Of a stretch of DNA of 64,000 bases, positions 45,873 through 58,861 are shown in pieces. The translations under genes were made by a program, and so were the position numbers. A model generated the notes under the pieces. That model had not been told where the DNA came from and searched no databases. It was given only the letters and a program-made list of their open reading frames with translations. How positions within the stretch are numbered: the stretch's first letter is position 1; every line of letters starts with the position of its first letter. Source of the stretch: Rhizomys pruinosus (lineage: Eukaryota > Chordata > Mammalia > Rodentia > Spalacidae); contig VZQC01000392.1 of the NCBI GenBank assembly GCA_009823505.1, forward strand, positions 2,202,292-2,266,291, in the 5' to 3' direction.

Positions 45873-48569
45873 TGTGTATACTTCATGCCTAAGACAAAGT
45901 TACATAATTTGTAAGGCCCATGGTGTTATTTTCAGTACCCCTTTGTCCATGCCCCTGCTCCATCTGGCTAGACCTCTCCTAACATCCATCTCAGTGGGGC
46001 TCTGGAGGAGAATGTCACAAAAGACCCCTGCAGGATGAAGCGGGGGCCAAGACAACAATGGACAAGACAGCATCCCCAAAAGAAGAATGGAAGTGTGACT
46101 AAGGAAGAGGCCCTGGCAGGCCTATAGGCTTGTGGGAACTGGGTGCTTCTATCCGCCTCCCCTCTCTCCTGAATGAGTTTTCAGTATGCCCACCCTGTCC
46201 ACAGCCAGGAAAACAGCAGCAGTTAGGGTCATCCAGAGAGGTGGACTCTGGACTTCAAGATGTTCAGTGAGGTCATGGTCTATCTCCCATGGGAGATAAT
46301 ATGTTCTTTATGGCATCTGCACCTGCTTCCAGGCTGGCACAACCAACTTCTGATGTGTTCCTCCCAGTACTGGCCTGAAGTAGAGATGTATCCAAGTAAG
46401 TTCAGCCCCTCTGCTAAAGGGAAGGGAGCTAAGAACAAGGAAGCCTGGGTTTCCAAGCAACTGCAAAGGGCATCAATGAGCACCAGGCTCACTTCTTACA
46501 CAGCAGTTGCCATCTCACCTTCATCCTAAGCCCACCTGCCCAGCACAGGTCCTTTCTCCTGCTCCTTAATGTGGCATATCTGTGCAATAGCCACATCTAG
46601 AAAAAGCCACATATCCTCAAGCAAGACAGAAACAAGAAATAAATTCTCAGACCAGGATCCACTATAAGGGGACAAAAATTTCACAAGACTTCTTTCTGCC
46701 TTTCAAAGTAGATCAGAGTAACAATGCATTTTCAAGACTGCCCTTACCTGCTCTATTTATACAGTCTAATTAAACTCTAGCTTATTTAAAAATTACAATT
46801 TATGTTCTGGAATCAAAGGAAAAAAAAGACACTCATGTAAACCACACTTTCAATATTAACCTAATTACACTGAGAATTAGCACTGTTGAGATTTATTCTG
46901 GATCCAATTTATGTAACATTCCAAGCATGACTTCACATATATGCTTGCTTTAGGACTTCAGCTGCTAGCCTGGAATGTGCTGCTGTCCATGGAATGTACC
47001 ATCTGAGAGGAACTCTGGCCCTGGCAGCAAGGTTGTCAACTGTGCCACAAAGTCATCAGCACAGATACAATGAGATATATGCCATACCTGTGACATTGCA
47101 TTCTGAAAGTCTTCTAGCCACAACTGCTGCTATTCAATAAGTGTCTTTCATTCTTACCAGAGGCTGGGGAATTTCTTCTTGTCTGTACATAGCACAGCAG
47201 CCACAAATCACAGAAAGCAGCTCCCCCTCCCCCACCCCAGCCACTCAACAAGAGTTCAGGAAGCCCAGAGCAAACTTCAAGTCTGAAAGCTGCAACCCTG
47301 TTACTACAGCTGCACTATGAATTCCCAAATCCCTGGTACCAGTATGCTGATGCCAGTATGCACAAGTTTCTCATGAGCACTTGCTGGATGGGTGGGGGGC
47401 TGTATTTGCAGATGGGTGAATGCCACCCCACCCTATACTTCAAAACTCACTTTGCTCTCCATCTCAGAGAGGTCCCCTCTGCAACATTCAAGGAGTACAG
47501 CCAGGGGAAAGGCTGCATGACAGAAGCCCGGAGCACCCAGCACTAGCTGTACTCTTCACTCTGAAAGGAAGATAGCTCTGGGTCTCAGGGTTATTCTTCA
47601 ACGGTTTGCAGAAGACATACACCTCTACTGATACAGATCCTCATTTCCACAATGTGCCCAACACCATTCCATTCACTTCTTCTTGGAAACTAGGTTGGCC
47701 TCAGACCAAAGCAGATGACAATGGTCTTTACATGTGTACAGAAGGACTAGGCACAAAGTGTTCTCACATTTGAGACAAACAGGGCACAATGAGAAAGGCT
47801 TTGATCTGAAAACATGAGACTTTACTCATACAGGGTGGTAGTAGTATGTGTGGGGATATAGTAAAGAAGCATCTCTACACTCCACCTCGCCCTCACCTGT
47901 CACCTACATGGCAGCTGAGGACTGGGTGGGTGCAGGGAATGACCATGAGCAGGCAATGTGGCTTACAGTCTGGCCAAGTACAGGCTTCCCTCGGGCCTGG
48001 AATAGCAGCATCTGCCTGAACCAAACAGCAATTCTTCCCACAGTACTTTCTAGTGTGTTGGTGGCTCCTTCTGAGTCACACAAGACTAACCAGTGTTTGT
48101 CTTGTGGAGGGCAGCAGCCTCACAGGGCAGGGGTGAGGGAAAAATCACTGAAATTGTATTGCTGTCACAGCCCACTAATAAGCAGCTTGCCACTAAATTA
48201 TTTCAACACAGAATTAAAATTTAAAAGGCATGCATAATCCCAGTGTTAGGGAAAAAAAACCCCACAATTTCATTACACATGATTTGTTGCCCCTTAAAGT
48301 TACAGAAAAGATCACACTCCACATCTTAAATAACTTTGCTAAATTGATGTAACAGGATGGCCAGTCTTAATAACCTCCATTGTTGTAAAGGCATTTTTAT
48401 TAGTTTCAAAGACAGTGCATGTTATAACTATCAAGAGCAAGTGCCACCACACAGCCATGCCGCTTAGTAACTCACAGTGAGCTTATTCAGAGGTATGACC
48501 AGGAGCAAAGTCCTGTAGTCATGGGCTAACTGCTACCTTGTGACACCCAGTTCTTTAAGATGTCAGGCT

Positions 48570-48840
48570 GGCTGGAGAGATGACTCAGAGGTTAAGAGTG
48601 CCCATTGCTCTTGCAGAGGACTCAGGTTTGATTCCCAGCACCACATGGTAGCCTAAGAACCATCTTTAAGCCAGGCATGGTGCATGCCTTTAATCCTAGC
48701 ACTCAGGAGGCAGAGGCAGGTGGATCTCTGTGAGTTCAAGGCCAGCCTGGTCTACAGAGTAAATTCTAGGCCAGTTGGGGCTATAGGGAGACCCTGTCTC
48801 AAACAAACAAACAAACAAACAAACAAACAAACAAACAAAG
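48570..48840 (+). mobile_element. Fused SINE: B2-type head joined to B1, second copy
   Basis: A B2/B3 head (GGCTGGAGAGATGACTCAGA to AAGAACCATCTTTAAG) joins a full B1 from about 48669, with an (AAAC)n tail. The junction is the same as in 6528-6736. There is no clean flanking duplication, only a weak AGGCTG match. Confidence 0.8.
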
Positions 48841-50227
48841 TTAAAAAAAAAAGGCTGAAGAATGCAGCCTCACAGCAGAGCTTTTCCTGCAGTAGAACAC
48901 AGCTCTCTGGAGTATTTGAGGAAGGCACCATGAACCGCCACTGCACTGAGCTCAAAGAATAAGGTCAGAATTAGGCTTGGACTTTACAACCTTCTCCTAG
49001 CCTACGTGGCTAGTGCTGAGGGTCCAGAGAACAAGTGCCATTTCTAAATTCAGGACACTGGTCCAGCATTTCCCACAGATTTGTTTTGTGCATCAAGACT
49101 TTCTGCCTCTCAAAACTTAACTAAGGACAAAAAGGCCGGCAGGAGTGGGACCCTTCCAAGATGAGCAAGAGAGGCCAGGAGGCCAGCTCTTCTGAGTCTC
49201 TCTTTGTTCTATACACATACCACTGAAGACACAGTGTGCCCTCAAGGGCACAGGCATGGTGCCCACAAGGATTTAGGGACCACGATGTCCTCCTAGCCCC
49301 AGCATTCTATTAGGTACCCTGGACTTCATTATACTGCGCAAAAACTGTGAAGACTGCTGTCTCCTGAAATTAATTTCTTCTTCCTCTAAAACTACGGCTC
49401 ATTTTATCTCCTGAGGAATGCCCACTGCCAGCTGCAGAGCCTGCCATGGTAACAGATCATGTCCTAATCCTATGGTGGTGGAGGCGGCAGCACTGAGGCC
49501 ATGCCTGGGAAAGCAGAGGCAGGGGCAGCGAGCCACGCAGACAGCCTACTGCTCCCAGCAAGAAGCATCTTTTCACTGGTACATTTTCTACTATTTCCAA
49601 TTCTATGAAGACAATAACTGCGGAGAGCTTTTTAAGGAATGTTTTCCCCCTCAAACAGACAATGATTTGTAATTTTTACAGTAAAGGACAACTTTTTAAT
49701 CTAGTTTAAAAAATATATGGATTTTAATGTCTTAAAACATTAAAGTCGAATTAAGAGCTGAAATTAGCCAGGGTGCTGACTAAGGGATTTGCCCTCTGCT
49801 CCTGCAGATGGGAAGTATTTTCACATGTCAGCTACAGTCCTGCCCTTCCTGAATAACACACAGATTTAGGGCAGAAAGTCAATAATGAAGAGTGACAGCA
49901 AAAGGCTGTCATTAATGAAACACTACCTAGAGAAAAGCCTTGCAGTGCTCAAAGCTACAAACTCCACAGCTGCACACATCTTTCCAAAGGCACCCTGAAA
50001 ACTGAAGCTAAAAGATCTCTGCTCACACTTACAGACATGTTTTCAAAGCTTCCTTTGTCAGCTAGCCCTACCAGATTTCATAAAATGACAGCCAAAGAGA
50101 GGTATTACAATCAACAGGAAAGAAGAGAAGCAGCCAGGACTAGCAAGGTCAAGGCACAAAGCAGCCCACCCCAGAAAACACTTCTGTGTGGCGTACAAAC
50201 TCCACCTTATGTGTCCAAAGTAATTAC

Positions 50228-50327
50228 CTTTCCTGAGAGAGCGCTTCTTGCGCCTCCTTTTATACCGGCGCCCCACGATGCTGAAGAAGGTCCCCATGGT
50301 CAAAGTTCCCAAGCCCAGCGACGCCAT
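50228..50327 (-). CDS. ADARB1: ADARB1 alternative upstream exon encoding an ADAR3-like R-domain
   Basis: This coding segment (100 nt from the chosen ATG) ends at a GTAATT donor at 50227. It encodes 33 residues starting MASLGLGTLTMG and ending in a strongly basic run (RRYKRRRKKRSLRK). Joined to the ATG exon at 33027 it stays in frame, giving RKDKS and adding 49 residues before the canonical Met. The start was chosen because MAS-LG and the KRRR-RS-RKDK pattern match the ADAR3 (ADARB2) N-terminus. A mammalian exon of this kind, giving an extended ADAR2 with an R-domain, has been described. The ATG context is weak; Met11 has a stronger one (ACC before, G after). The frame stays open to 50612 upstream, so the 5' edge of the exon is unknown. 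Confidence 0.88.
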
Positions 50328-50750
50328 AGAGACCGAAGAGTAGCTACCAGCCCCGATCAGTCCCAGGCTCATTCTGTGTCCCTTAGTCACTCGGCAAAAA
50401 CTCGGAGGATCACTCGGGTGTGGACAGCTGAGATTTGAGGTGACAGCCACCCCTGCTGGCACAGGAGCAACTGACTGTTCCTCTGTCCCAGGCTTGTTCA
50501 TCGAGCCGCAACTAAGCAGAATTGGGTTGAATGGGGCCCCAACATACAATGGCTTCCTCACACACCACCCAGAAGGTGACATGTGACAGTTAACCCTCCA
50601 ATGCAGGCACAAAGTACCAGGAGAAGAGAAGTGCAGTGCCTGAAAATCTTTCTAGGAAAACACCCTTCCAGAGCAAACACCAAAGTCTGACTAAAACAGA
50701 AATTCCTAAAACAATGAAATACAAGCACTAATGAAAGAGTACAATTTGAG

Positions 50751-51005
50751 GGGGCTGGAGAGATGGCGTAGCGGTTAAGAGCGCCGACTGCTCTTACAGA
50801 GGACCTGGGTTCGATCCCCAGCACCCACATGGCGGCCGAGAGTCGTCTGAAACTCCAATTCCAGGAGAACTCCAGTTCCAGGGGAATCCGACACCCTCTT
50901 CTGACTGCCACGGCATTGCACGACACGGGTGCACAGACTTGCATGCAGACAGTACATTCATACACATACAGAAATAAATAAAATTAATAAAAAAAACAAT
51001 TAAAA
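50751..51005 (+). repeat. B2/B3-like SINE, duplicated-body subfamily
   Basis: Full copy flanked by AAAGAGTACAATTTGAG on both sides. Confidence 0.93.
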
Positions 51006-51320
51006 AAGAAAGAGTACAATTTGAGAAATAAAAGTGCAGGAAACAAACAAATCAACCTAGGCTGCTTGCTGAATAGCAAAATGCAGAGAACACAGACCTA
51101 GGAGATGCACCCATGAAAACACCAGTGAGTGGCAGGGCCCAGAGGAGTTCCCACTCCAAACGCTGCCCTCCTGCTCTTGCTCCTCTTCTCATTCATGTGT
51201 TTGGGACCAGTGCTGACCTTGTTTCTTCACAATTGTAGAGCATGGGTGCAGTGAATGCCCAGCTGATGCTGGGTGCTCAAGGTTGGCGGCCAACACTAGC
51301 CCCTTTGTGTTTTCTTTTTT

Positions 51321-51330
51321 TTTTTAATAT

Positions 51331-51361
<31 letters not shown>

Positions 51362-51567
51362 TTCATATGAATGTACCGTCTGCATGTAGGTTTGTGCACC
51401 CGTGTCGTGCAATGCCGTGGAGGTCAGAAGAGGGCGTCGGATTCCCCTGGAACCCGAGTTCTCCTGGAATTGGAGTTACAGACGGTTCTCAGCTGCCATG
51501 TGGGTGCTGGGGTTCGAACCCGGGTCCTCTGCAGGAGCAGTCGGCGGCTAGTCTATCTCTCCAGCCC
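51321..51567 (-). repeat. B2/B3-like SINE, duplicated-body subfamily
   Basis: Antisense copy with a TTTATTTATTTA tail, flanked by copies of TAGCCCCTTTGTGTTTTC. It is inverted relative to the copy at 50751. Confidence 0.93.
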
Positions 51568-51669
51568 ATAGCCCCTTTGTGTTTTCCACAATGCCTAGGG
51601 GACTGATACATAGAGCAACCCTGGGCATAGCATGGTACTATGACCAGCAAGCCCACACTCTATTCATTG

Positions 51670-51670
51670 T

Positions 51671-51699
<29 letters not shown>
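51670..51699. repeat. (AC)n microsatellite
   Basis: About 14 AC units. Confidence 0.95.
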
Positions 51700-51703
<4 letters not shown>

Positions 51704-52904
51704 TATACAAGTCACACATCCACCCCATGAACATACAACCTTGTACAAATTATGTCCAGACTATGCATAAAAGGTGTATATGTACACATATGTGTGCTTA
51801 CATATACACACCACATAGTACATAGCACTTCTGTCACTGGGGATCCAGCAGTAATGCTGGCACAGCACAATGACCCACAGCCCTCAGACTGCTCAGGTCA
51901 GACAAATGCTGTCAGAATCCAGTGAGACTTGTCATATCTCAGGCCCTTGGAATAAAGAATTGCACACAAATGCCTTGCAGATCTGTTAGGGGATTCAGGG
52001 ATGGGGAAGACATGAGTGAGGAAAACATAGGGTCAGGGAAAAGACATGAACTAGTCAGCTCTCTCCTGATACCACACATGGTGTAATAGAAACCTTCACC
52101 AACACTCAGGACCCATTCTTAACTGGCTGCTCCCAAGGCCCACATGTTAGTCACACACGTGTAAGAAACATCAAATATTGGTGCACTCTAGAAATGTATG
52201 GCCTAGGAGTAGAGAAAGACTGGGCCCTTTTCCCTCTTTGGTCAACCCTCTATTCCCCTTTTCTTCCTTTACTCAGAATCTTAGCCAACTGAGAAGGACT
52301 GTGATGTTGGACCCCAGGCAATTGGGGGAAAGACACAGTACTACTTCATTAGAAGTTAGTATAAAAACTTGTCACAGCCCCTGTTCTGTGTGCTTGCTTC
52401 TCAATCTCTCTGTTGTGAGTAGTGCCCCCTTCTGGTCAGAAGTAAAGGTCTGCCTTGTCAAGATGGAGTGGTGGCCCTGAACTTATTTCTAACACATGGA
52501 ACCTCAGAGTGTTTGGCATATTTGGTAGTTCTTGCTTCTCCTAAATCTGAATGTGTATCTGTCAACATCTGTACAACTAGATGAACACTGGATGCCAGAG
52601 TTGCCAATAGCTTTTTATTTTTGCAAAACTGTCAATACATGGCCTAAGTAAAATTTAAGTTAATTTTGATGTATTAATATCAACTTTTATTTATATTTTG
52701 TAACATTTAACTTAAAAGAAATTTTAAGACATGAAAATCCTATTTTACTTAATATAAAATAAATTTTGTATAATTTAACTTCATTTATATATTTTATTTT
52801 TAAGTCTTTAGGTCAAGTCTTCACACATTTCTGTAAAGGGTCAGATAGTGATACCTCACAGTTACATGTCTCTGCTGCCCTTTTTTGTTTTGATTAAAAA
52901 TTAT

Positions 52905-53118
52905 TACTTTTAATTTTTCATGTGTATGAGTATATTGCCTATATGCATGTGAGAGCACCTATGTCATACAGTGCCTGCAGAGGTCAGAAAAGGGTATCAG
53001 ATCCCCTGGAACTGGAGTTACAGATGGCTGTCAGCCACCAAATAGTGCTAGGAATTAAACCTGGGTCTTCTGCAAGAGAAGCCAATGCTCTTAACCATGA
53101 GCCGTCCAGTCCCCTATC
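52905..53118 (-). repeat. B2/B3-like SINE, old
   Basis: Diverged antisense copy, from TTTCATGTGTATGAGTATA to GAGCCGTCCAGTCCCC. Confidence 0.8.
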
Positions 53119-55643
53119 TCCTGGTTCTTATGAGCCTGTGGACTGAGGCCATAGACTGCAAGCCATGGTTAGGGGTTCCTGGGTGGAGAGCTCATCTTTG
53201 CTGCTGCTGTATTCTTGCTGTTGCCCCTGGGAAGCCTGTCTAATGAGATTTATTTTGGAAAACATCCTGTTACCCAATCCCCAATCTAAGGTAGCAGGCT
53301 AAAAAATTCTGGCTGTGGTCATGTGCCTTGCTTTACTACCCACTGGGTCTGGATCCTACAGTCTAGATCAGTTGCATGTTACACCTCTAGCCAGAGTCAA
53401 AGGCAACACAGGAAGGAGCACCACAGAAGACCACTGCTTAAAAGAAAGATAAGTAATCCTTTGTTATTTTCATAAAAGCGACCAGAAAAGCTCTTTGGAA
53501 CACTTGGGTACGTGGAAGCACTTATCATATTTAACACTGAAGGCTCAATGTTCAGACAACAATGGGTAAAAATGGGTAAAAAAGTGAATTTCATGTGCTT
53601 GTCTTCATCTTGCACATGGGCTGTTTGGATCTCATCTGATGGCACAAACTAATGCACACTAAATACACCTGGCTGCATGGTTGATACATCTGTGGCTTTC
53701 TGGAGAGTCACTATGATTTTTGACAGATTCTAGCAGTTGAAAAAGGCCCATGCTGCCCTAGTTGTAGGAGCTGGGGTGTATGGCCTGGGAGATCTGCCGG
53801 CACTGGTGTGCTTAGGACATGCTGATTTATACTGAGTCATTCCACACAATCTCCAGAGCAAAATCACGTCCAAACTGTATGTACCATTTTTCTTTTTTTT
53901 TTCCCTTCCAGTTTCTTTCCTCTATCTTTAGGATTAGTTAAGAGCAGTATCAAAACAAAAGCCTGATTCATGGAAATCAGAAAACCATTGCAGAATGAAG
54001 TAATCTAGCACACCAGACATGGCTTCCTTGGCAATCACAAAGATGGTGTAAAATACTTCAAAGCTTTTTCCAACTTAAAAAGTGATTCAGTTTCCATCTT
54101 CAGCTGCCATTATCTTTGCAAATTACTGTGTAATTTAGGGGGCTGGCATAAATAGCCATATACCATTTAGCATCTGTCATTCCCAGTAACTAATTAACTT
54201 TATTTTTATTTCTGTCCTCAAGTAAAGACTCTGACTCTAAATTTAGTGTTCCTAGAATATTAATTTAGAATAAAATTCTTAAAAGTATTTTCCCATTCCT
54301 ATAAAAAGTTTATATTAGAATTCTAAATTTTGAGTCAGTTATTCATTTTTTTCTGAAACATTCCTCAATATACTATTAACATACTTCAGAATGATCTGTT
54401 AATAAGAAAAATAGCAAATATTCCTTAACTAGTATTTGCTGGATCCCTTCTAGGCACAGAGGTAGCCAGGCACTGGCATAACTACAGAGCAGCTAGCCAG
54501 AGATAAAGGTAAGGGTCCTAGGGTTCAGCATGTGAGCAAGGCAGTACCCACCTAGCAAAGGGACTGAGGCAGTGCTCTGACCAAGAGTTTTCAATCTAAT
54601 TCTGAACCCGTTTTAAGAACATTGGCCAGTGATGGATGGCAGTCAGGGTTAAGGCCTGACCCAGGGATATAAGACAGGATCAGGGTTTGGTAGTGCATGA
54701 AGCAAGCAGTCCATGGTGCTAAGGCACAGCCATATGCTGGCTGGCAGGGGTGTAGAATTCAGAAGTGTAACCTAGGGGGAAAGAGAGTAGAAAGGGAGAC
54801 CACAGGGTAAAGGAACAGAAGCTTGGTGTCAGGAGGAAAGCCTACCTACACTGAAGACACAGGGCTAGGACTCACCTGCAAAGGGATACCTGGTGATTAA
54901 CACAGACAGGCCTAGATGAACAAGGGTTAGGCAGAGCCTGAGAAGCACTGTAGGAGGTTAGGGGGAGGAGCTCCTCAGGGAGCAAGCTACTGTGGGTGCC
55001 TCAGTCACCCCTCACCCATGCTACCACACATGTACCAACTCATTTAAACCTTACCAGATCTCAAAAAAGAGGCCCTGAAATGGCTGTATGAGGGGACCAG
55101 ACACCCACCCATTGCTTTATAGCCATCCAGGCCATGCTTGTTGAGAGTGGAGTTGTGCAGTCTACAACTTGCACAGCTGAATGCACAGCCACAGTTACAG
55201 CAGAGGCTAAAGCTGGTACCCTGATCAAAGGCCCCTCCACCTCCAATGGGCCAAAACTATGGGCAAGTGCTCACCCTCCCGCTTCCCCGAGTCTTCTGTC
55301 TATCACAGATGGTGGCCCTGGGACAGATCCTGGGCCCACATGGGAGTGCAGACCTGCCTGGCTCTGGCAGGCATGTCTCAGCTTCAGTGGCTCTCAAGCC
55401 CTCAGGACTACTGCTGCACTGAGGGGCCTGGCAGGCATAAAGTACCAGCTTCTGGGACCATAGCTGAGGGGCAGAGCCACAACCAGCATGCCGACCTTGG
55501 GACTCAGACTCTACCTTCAATGACACTGCCCGACCAAAGCAAAAACATACTTGCTCCAAGTTTATTCTTTAATGAATCATGAGTCTTGCAATGGTAAGTG
55601 GCAATAATACATCCACCTTCAGGGCAACATACCTGTACTTTCT

Positions 55644-55697
55644 TTTTTTTTTTTATTTTATTTTTTTTTTTATTTCTGTATGTGTATGAATGTATTG
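55644..55697 (-). repeat. Extremely 5'-truncated B2 insertion (tail only)
   Basis: A T/A tail plus about 20 B2 3'-end bases (GTGTATGAATGTATTG) lies between perfect 13-bp copies of ACCTGTACTTTCT (55631-55643 and 55698-55710). Confidence 0.8.
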
Positions 55698-58600
55698 ACC
55701 TGTACTTTCTATGTTAAAGTGGAGGAAGCCTAAGTAAGTCTACTCACTCTACCCCAGCACTGGCTCAACAAATAGCCTTGTTCACAGTGCTGCTGGCCTG
55801 TTCTCTCCACAGTGATCCAACAGCACCACCTGCTGTCCAGAAGCAGCCACTCATGAGGTCCACCCTAGACCAGCTGAGGGGAGGTCAGCTGACATCCAGT
55901 GAATACTGCTTGGAAAGGGCCCTTAGCCACCTGTTCTGGATGCTGCACATGAGTGATGTCATGGAACGCCACCTTCAGACAGGGTATGCTGTGGCCAGGA
56001 TACCTACCTGGGCATAGAGGCTGACTGCAGAGGGCAGGAGGATGGCTTGCAGGCCAAGTTTATGCTTTCTCCCTCAGTGGCAGTATGTGAGGTAATTGCA
56101 CATTTTTCAGAACAGGTAAAAAAAGGCTTTCTAAATCACATCTCAGACTTGTACTCTACCATGAGCACTTATACAGGCCCTGCCTAGTCCTACTCTCCTG
56201 TGTCACCAGGTGGCTGGTATCTTTCCCACCTCACCCTGGCTGCTCTGCCTGGGAATCCACCTGTCTATTAAGCACTAATTCAGACTCCGGTACTAGGTTC
56301 TACTCCAAGCTGCCAGAAAAGCCTGCTACCTTGGCAACTTTGACCTAGGCTTATAAATCTGCTCAAAGCCACCAGAGAACACATGCTGAAAGCAAGGAGG
56401 CACTGACTATGACTCTGTCCTTTGTGGAACCGCCCTTTCTCAGTGTGGTCAATGGACTTTGACCAACACTGGCCACAAAAGCCTGACAACTCCCTGGAGT
56501 CACAGAAAGACCATACCAAGTATCACCTCAGGCCAGAGACCAAAGAAGGAGGTTGCCAGGGTCTTTGATTTTCCAAGTTCTCCATCCCAGCCAGCAGCAG
56601 GAGGTCTCTGCCAGTTGCTTCTGCAGAACACAGTGCTGTACTATCACAGCAAGGGTACATTGCTATGTCTCCGTAGGCCCCTGCCCATGGACCCCACTGT
56701 AAGTAATTTCAGATTCTCCAGAATCTATAGACTCCTTCCCATACCAGTCAGTCCCACAGATACTACAGCTGTTGTAAAGAGGAAATGACAGGCAGCTACT
56801 GCCCAGCCAGGCCAGCAGCTGAATTTTTACCATCTACAACATGCTTCTGTGGACAGTCAGGTGCTCTTGGGAACTTAGAGCCCAAACACAAACATACTGA
56901 GAATCCAGCTACTTAGAAAACTTTAAACTAAATACTCTATAAATCAAGTTTTACTCCAATCACTTAATTCTTTAAATGAAAACAATCTCAGATCACTCAC
57001 TCCATCTACTACTAGCTTGCCCAGCCATGGACAAGGCAAGGGCTGTATTCCCTATCTCCTCAACATAGGCCCCTCCACCCAACACCTACCCAATGGCAGA
57101 ATCCAGGGTAAGCTGAGCCCCACATGCTTCTTCCTGAGAAGCACTGGCTCCTCATTAGAGGCCACCCCATGGTCTCTGCCCTCCGTGTACAGCAAACAGT
57201 CTGTGGTGAAGTAGGGCTCTGTACCTCCAGGTAGTCTCCAAGGTTCTGCCCCATCTCTCCCTGAGTCTGCAGTCAGGTCCACCCACAAAGCCTGTTGGGT
57301 AAACGGCTGAATGGGTACAGAGTGTAATAAAGATCTTTCTACAACTATGATTTCTAGACTACTGAAAGTTGACAGTCCACTTGCAAGCAACAATTCCATT
57401 CTCCCCCCCCCCCGCCACCCAATCCAAGAAATGTATAGTTTTTCCTTTGTTTCTTAGCTCAAGCCCTGGATCTAAGAAAAGAGTATTTGGAGCAACACAT
57501 TTCAAAGAGAGGGTCCCTGCCATTTGTGATCATACTAGGAGACTGCAGAGCCTTCCTTGGCACCACCAGGGGGCATAGCATGAAAGGAGGTAGAGCCAGG
57601 TCATGGGGACAGCAGCATTATTTCTATGGAACAGTCTGTCAAGGCATCATACTGTTAACCTGTCCATCTCTAAGTGGGACAAGGGAGGTTGGCCTCAGCT
57701 CCTTCATGAGGTAAGCCTTCACAACAGGTTAGCCACCTAGTTCCATGCTATAATGGGTCTTTGGAGAAGGGTTGTAGGTTCTTAGATCTTAGGATGGTGC
57801 TCAGCTTCATTCCAACTCTGTTACCAAGCACTGTCCGGGCAGAGGGCAGCACCTTCCACCTGGCGCACCCTCAAACTACCTCTAGAGCTGTCAGGCCACC
57901 TGGGACCATGCCATATCTGTCACTGGTTCTAGCAAACTAGTGTGCCCATTACTTTTTCCAACTCGGCTAATAAATTCTAGCAGTGGCCAGCAGGTTCCTT
58001 AGCTCCAGAAGGCCTTTCTGATCCCCTGCTTCCCTTTCAGCCTCCCATTGCCTGGTGGCTAGTCAGCCTGGATCTTCCAGTTTTTCTCATTAGAAGCTAC
58101 CTGTTCCAGTTTGAACGTTCCTTGAAATCCCTGGGTTCAAGACTTTTCTCGGGCTGTGATAGCTGTTGTTTTCATTCGTAGTCACCTAGTTTGTGAAATG
58201 ACCGTTCCTGTCTGCGGTAGGTTCTGACTCTTTGGTACTCACAGTCCCACGGTGGGTCCCAGGCTGTGGTTTTTGCTTGGGTGACAGATAGGTGCAGGGA
58301 ACTTCAGTAGAGAGCATCCATATTGTGGGAAGCCTGATAAGTATTGTTTCTTGGGTTTGGCTCATAAAGGGCAAATAAAACTCTCTGATGTGGCAGAGGT
58401 TGCCTGGAAAGCTATCCTAGTTCCTTGTAAAGCTGCAGTGCAGACAAAAATGGATTCTCTGACCTTAGCAGCTGCTCTAATCTGTTGGTGGCACATTAAG
58501 GCCTCCTGTAAACCAATGCAAATTAATCAGGCTGGAAGAAAACTCACTGGTTCTCCTTTGGAACTCTTAGAAGGTTTCTGTTTGTGTTTCCAAAGCTAGG

Positions 58601-58861
58601 GGGTTCCTCTGCACCAGTAAGCAAGCAACCAGCTCCAAAGCAGCTGGTGTCTTCTGATCCAGTGCAGTCACATCACTGTCTGCCTGGAGTCCACTGGGTC
58701 CTGTGGGCTGAAGGCTCTGTCTCTTACACAGACCCACTTCGGGCCTAGTCTCAGGTCCAGGCCTATGGAACTACTACTGACTGACAAGCTACAAGCCAGG
58801 GTTCTCATGACCCCCTCAGAGAAGTTCCAGAACTCAGAGAGACACTTTACTTACAGTTTCT

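Larger units (their letters stand above)
33028..50227 (-). other. ADARB1 intron between R-domain exon and canonical ATG exon (17.2 kb)
   Basis: Contains many SINEs and L1 pieces, listed separately. No repeat or gene was recognised in 33040-33970, 36100-37220, 38300-39500, 40070-43550, 43790-44650, 44840-45710, 45880-48560 and 48850-50220. Small noncoding 5'UTR exons could be hidden there. Confidence 0.8.
1..50327 (-). other. ADARB1: ADARB1 (ADAR2) transcription unit, partial
   Basis: This span covers the part of the ADAR2 gene that can be read, on the minus strand. Eight exons were placed by matching translated segments to the ADAR2 family and then fixing each edge on AG acceptors and GT or GC donors. 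The phases fit throughout: exon lengths of 75, 935, 115, 169, 149, 169 and 182 nt give one continuous frame from Met1 to about residue 582. ADAR2 is a nuclear enzyme that deaminates adenosine to inosine in dsRNA. It has two dsRNA-binding domains and a zinc- and inositol-hexakisphosphate-containing deaminase domain. The C-terminal exons, about 119 residues including several IP6 contacts, are outside the window, and no promoter was identified. Confidence 0.97.

Noticed and set aside
50245..50270. TATAAAAGG motif within the R-domain exon, as a possible promoter
   Set aside because: It encodes Tyr-Lys-Arg in the conserved basic run matching ADAR3, so the resemblance to a TATA box follows from the codons.
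50558..50965. 135-codon frame and many similar ones beginning like MYCLHVGLCTRV or MNVLSACRFVHPC
   Set aside because: They are translations of the antisense strand of B2 copies, repeated wherever a B2 lies, not a protein family.
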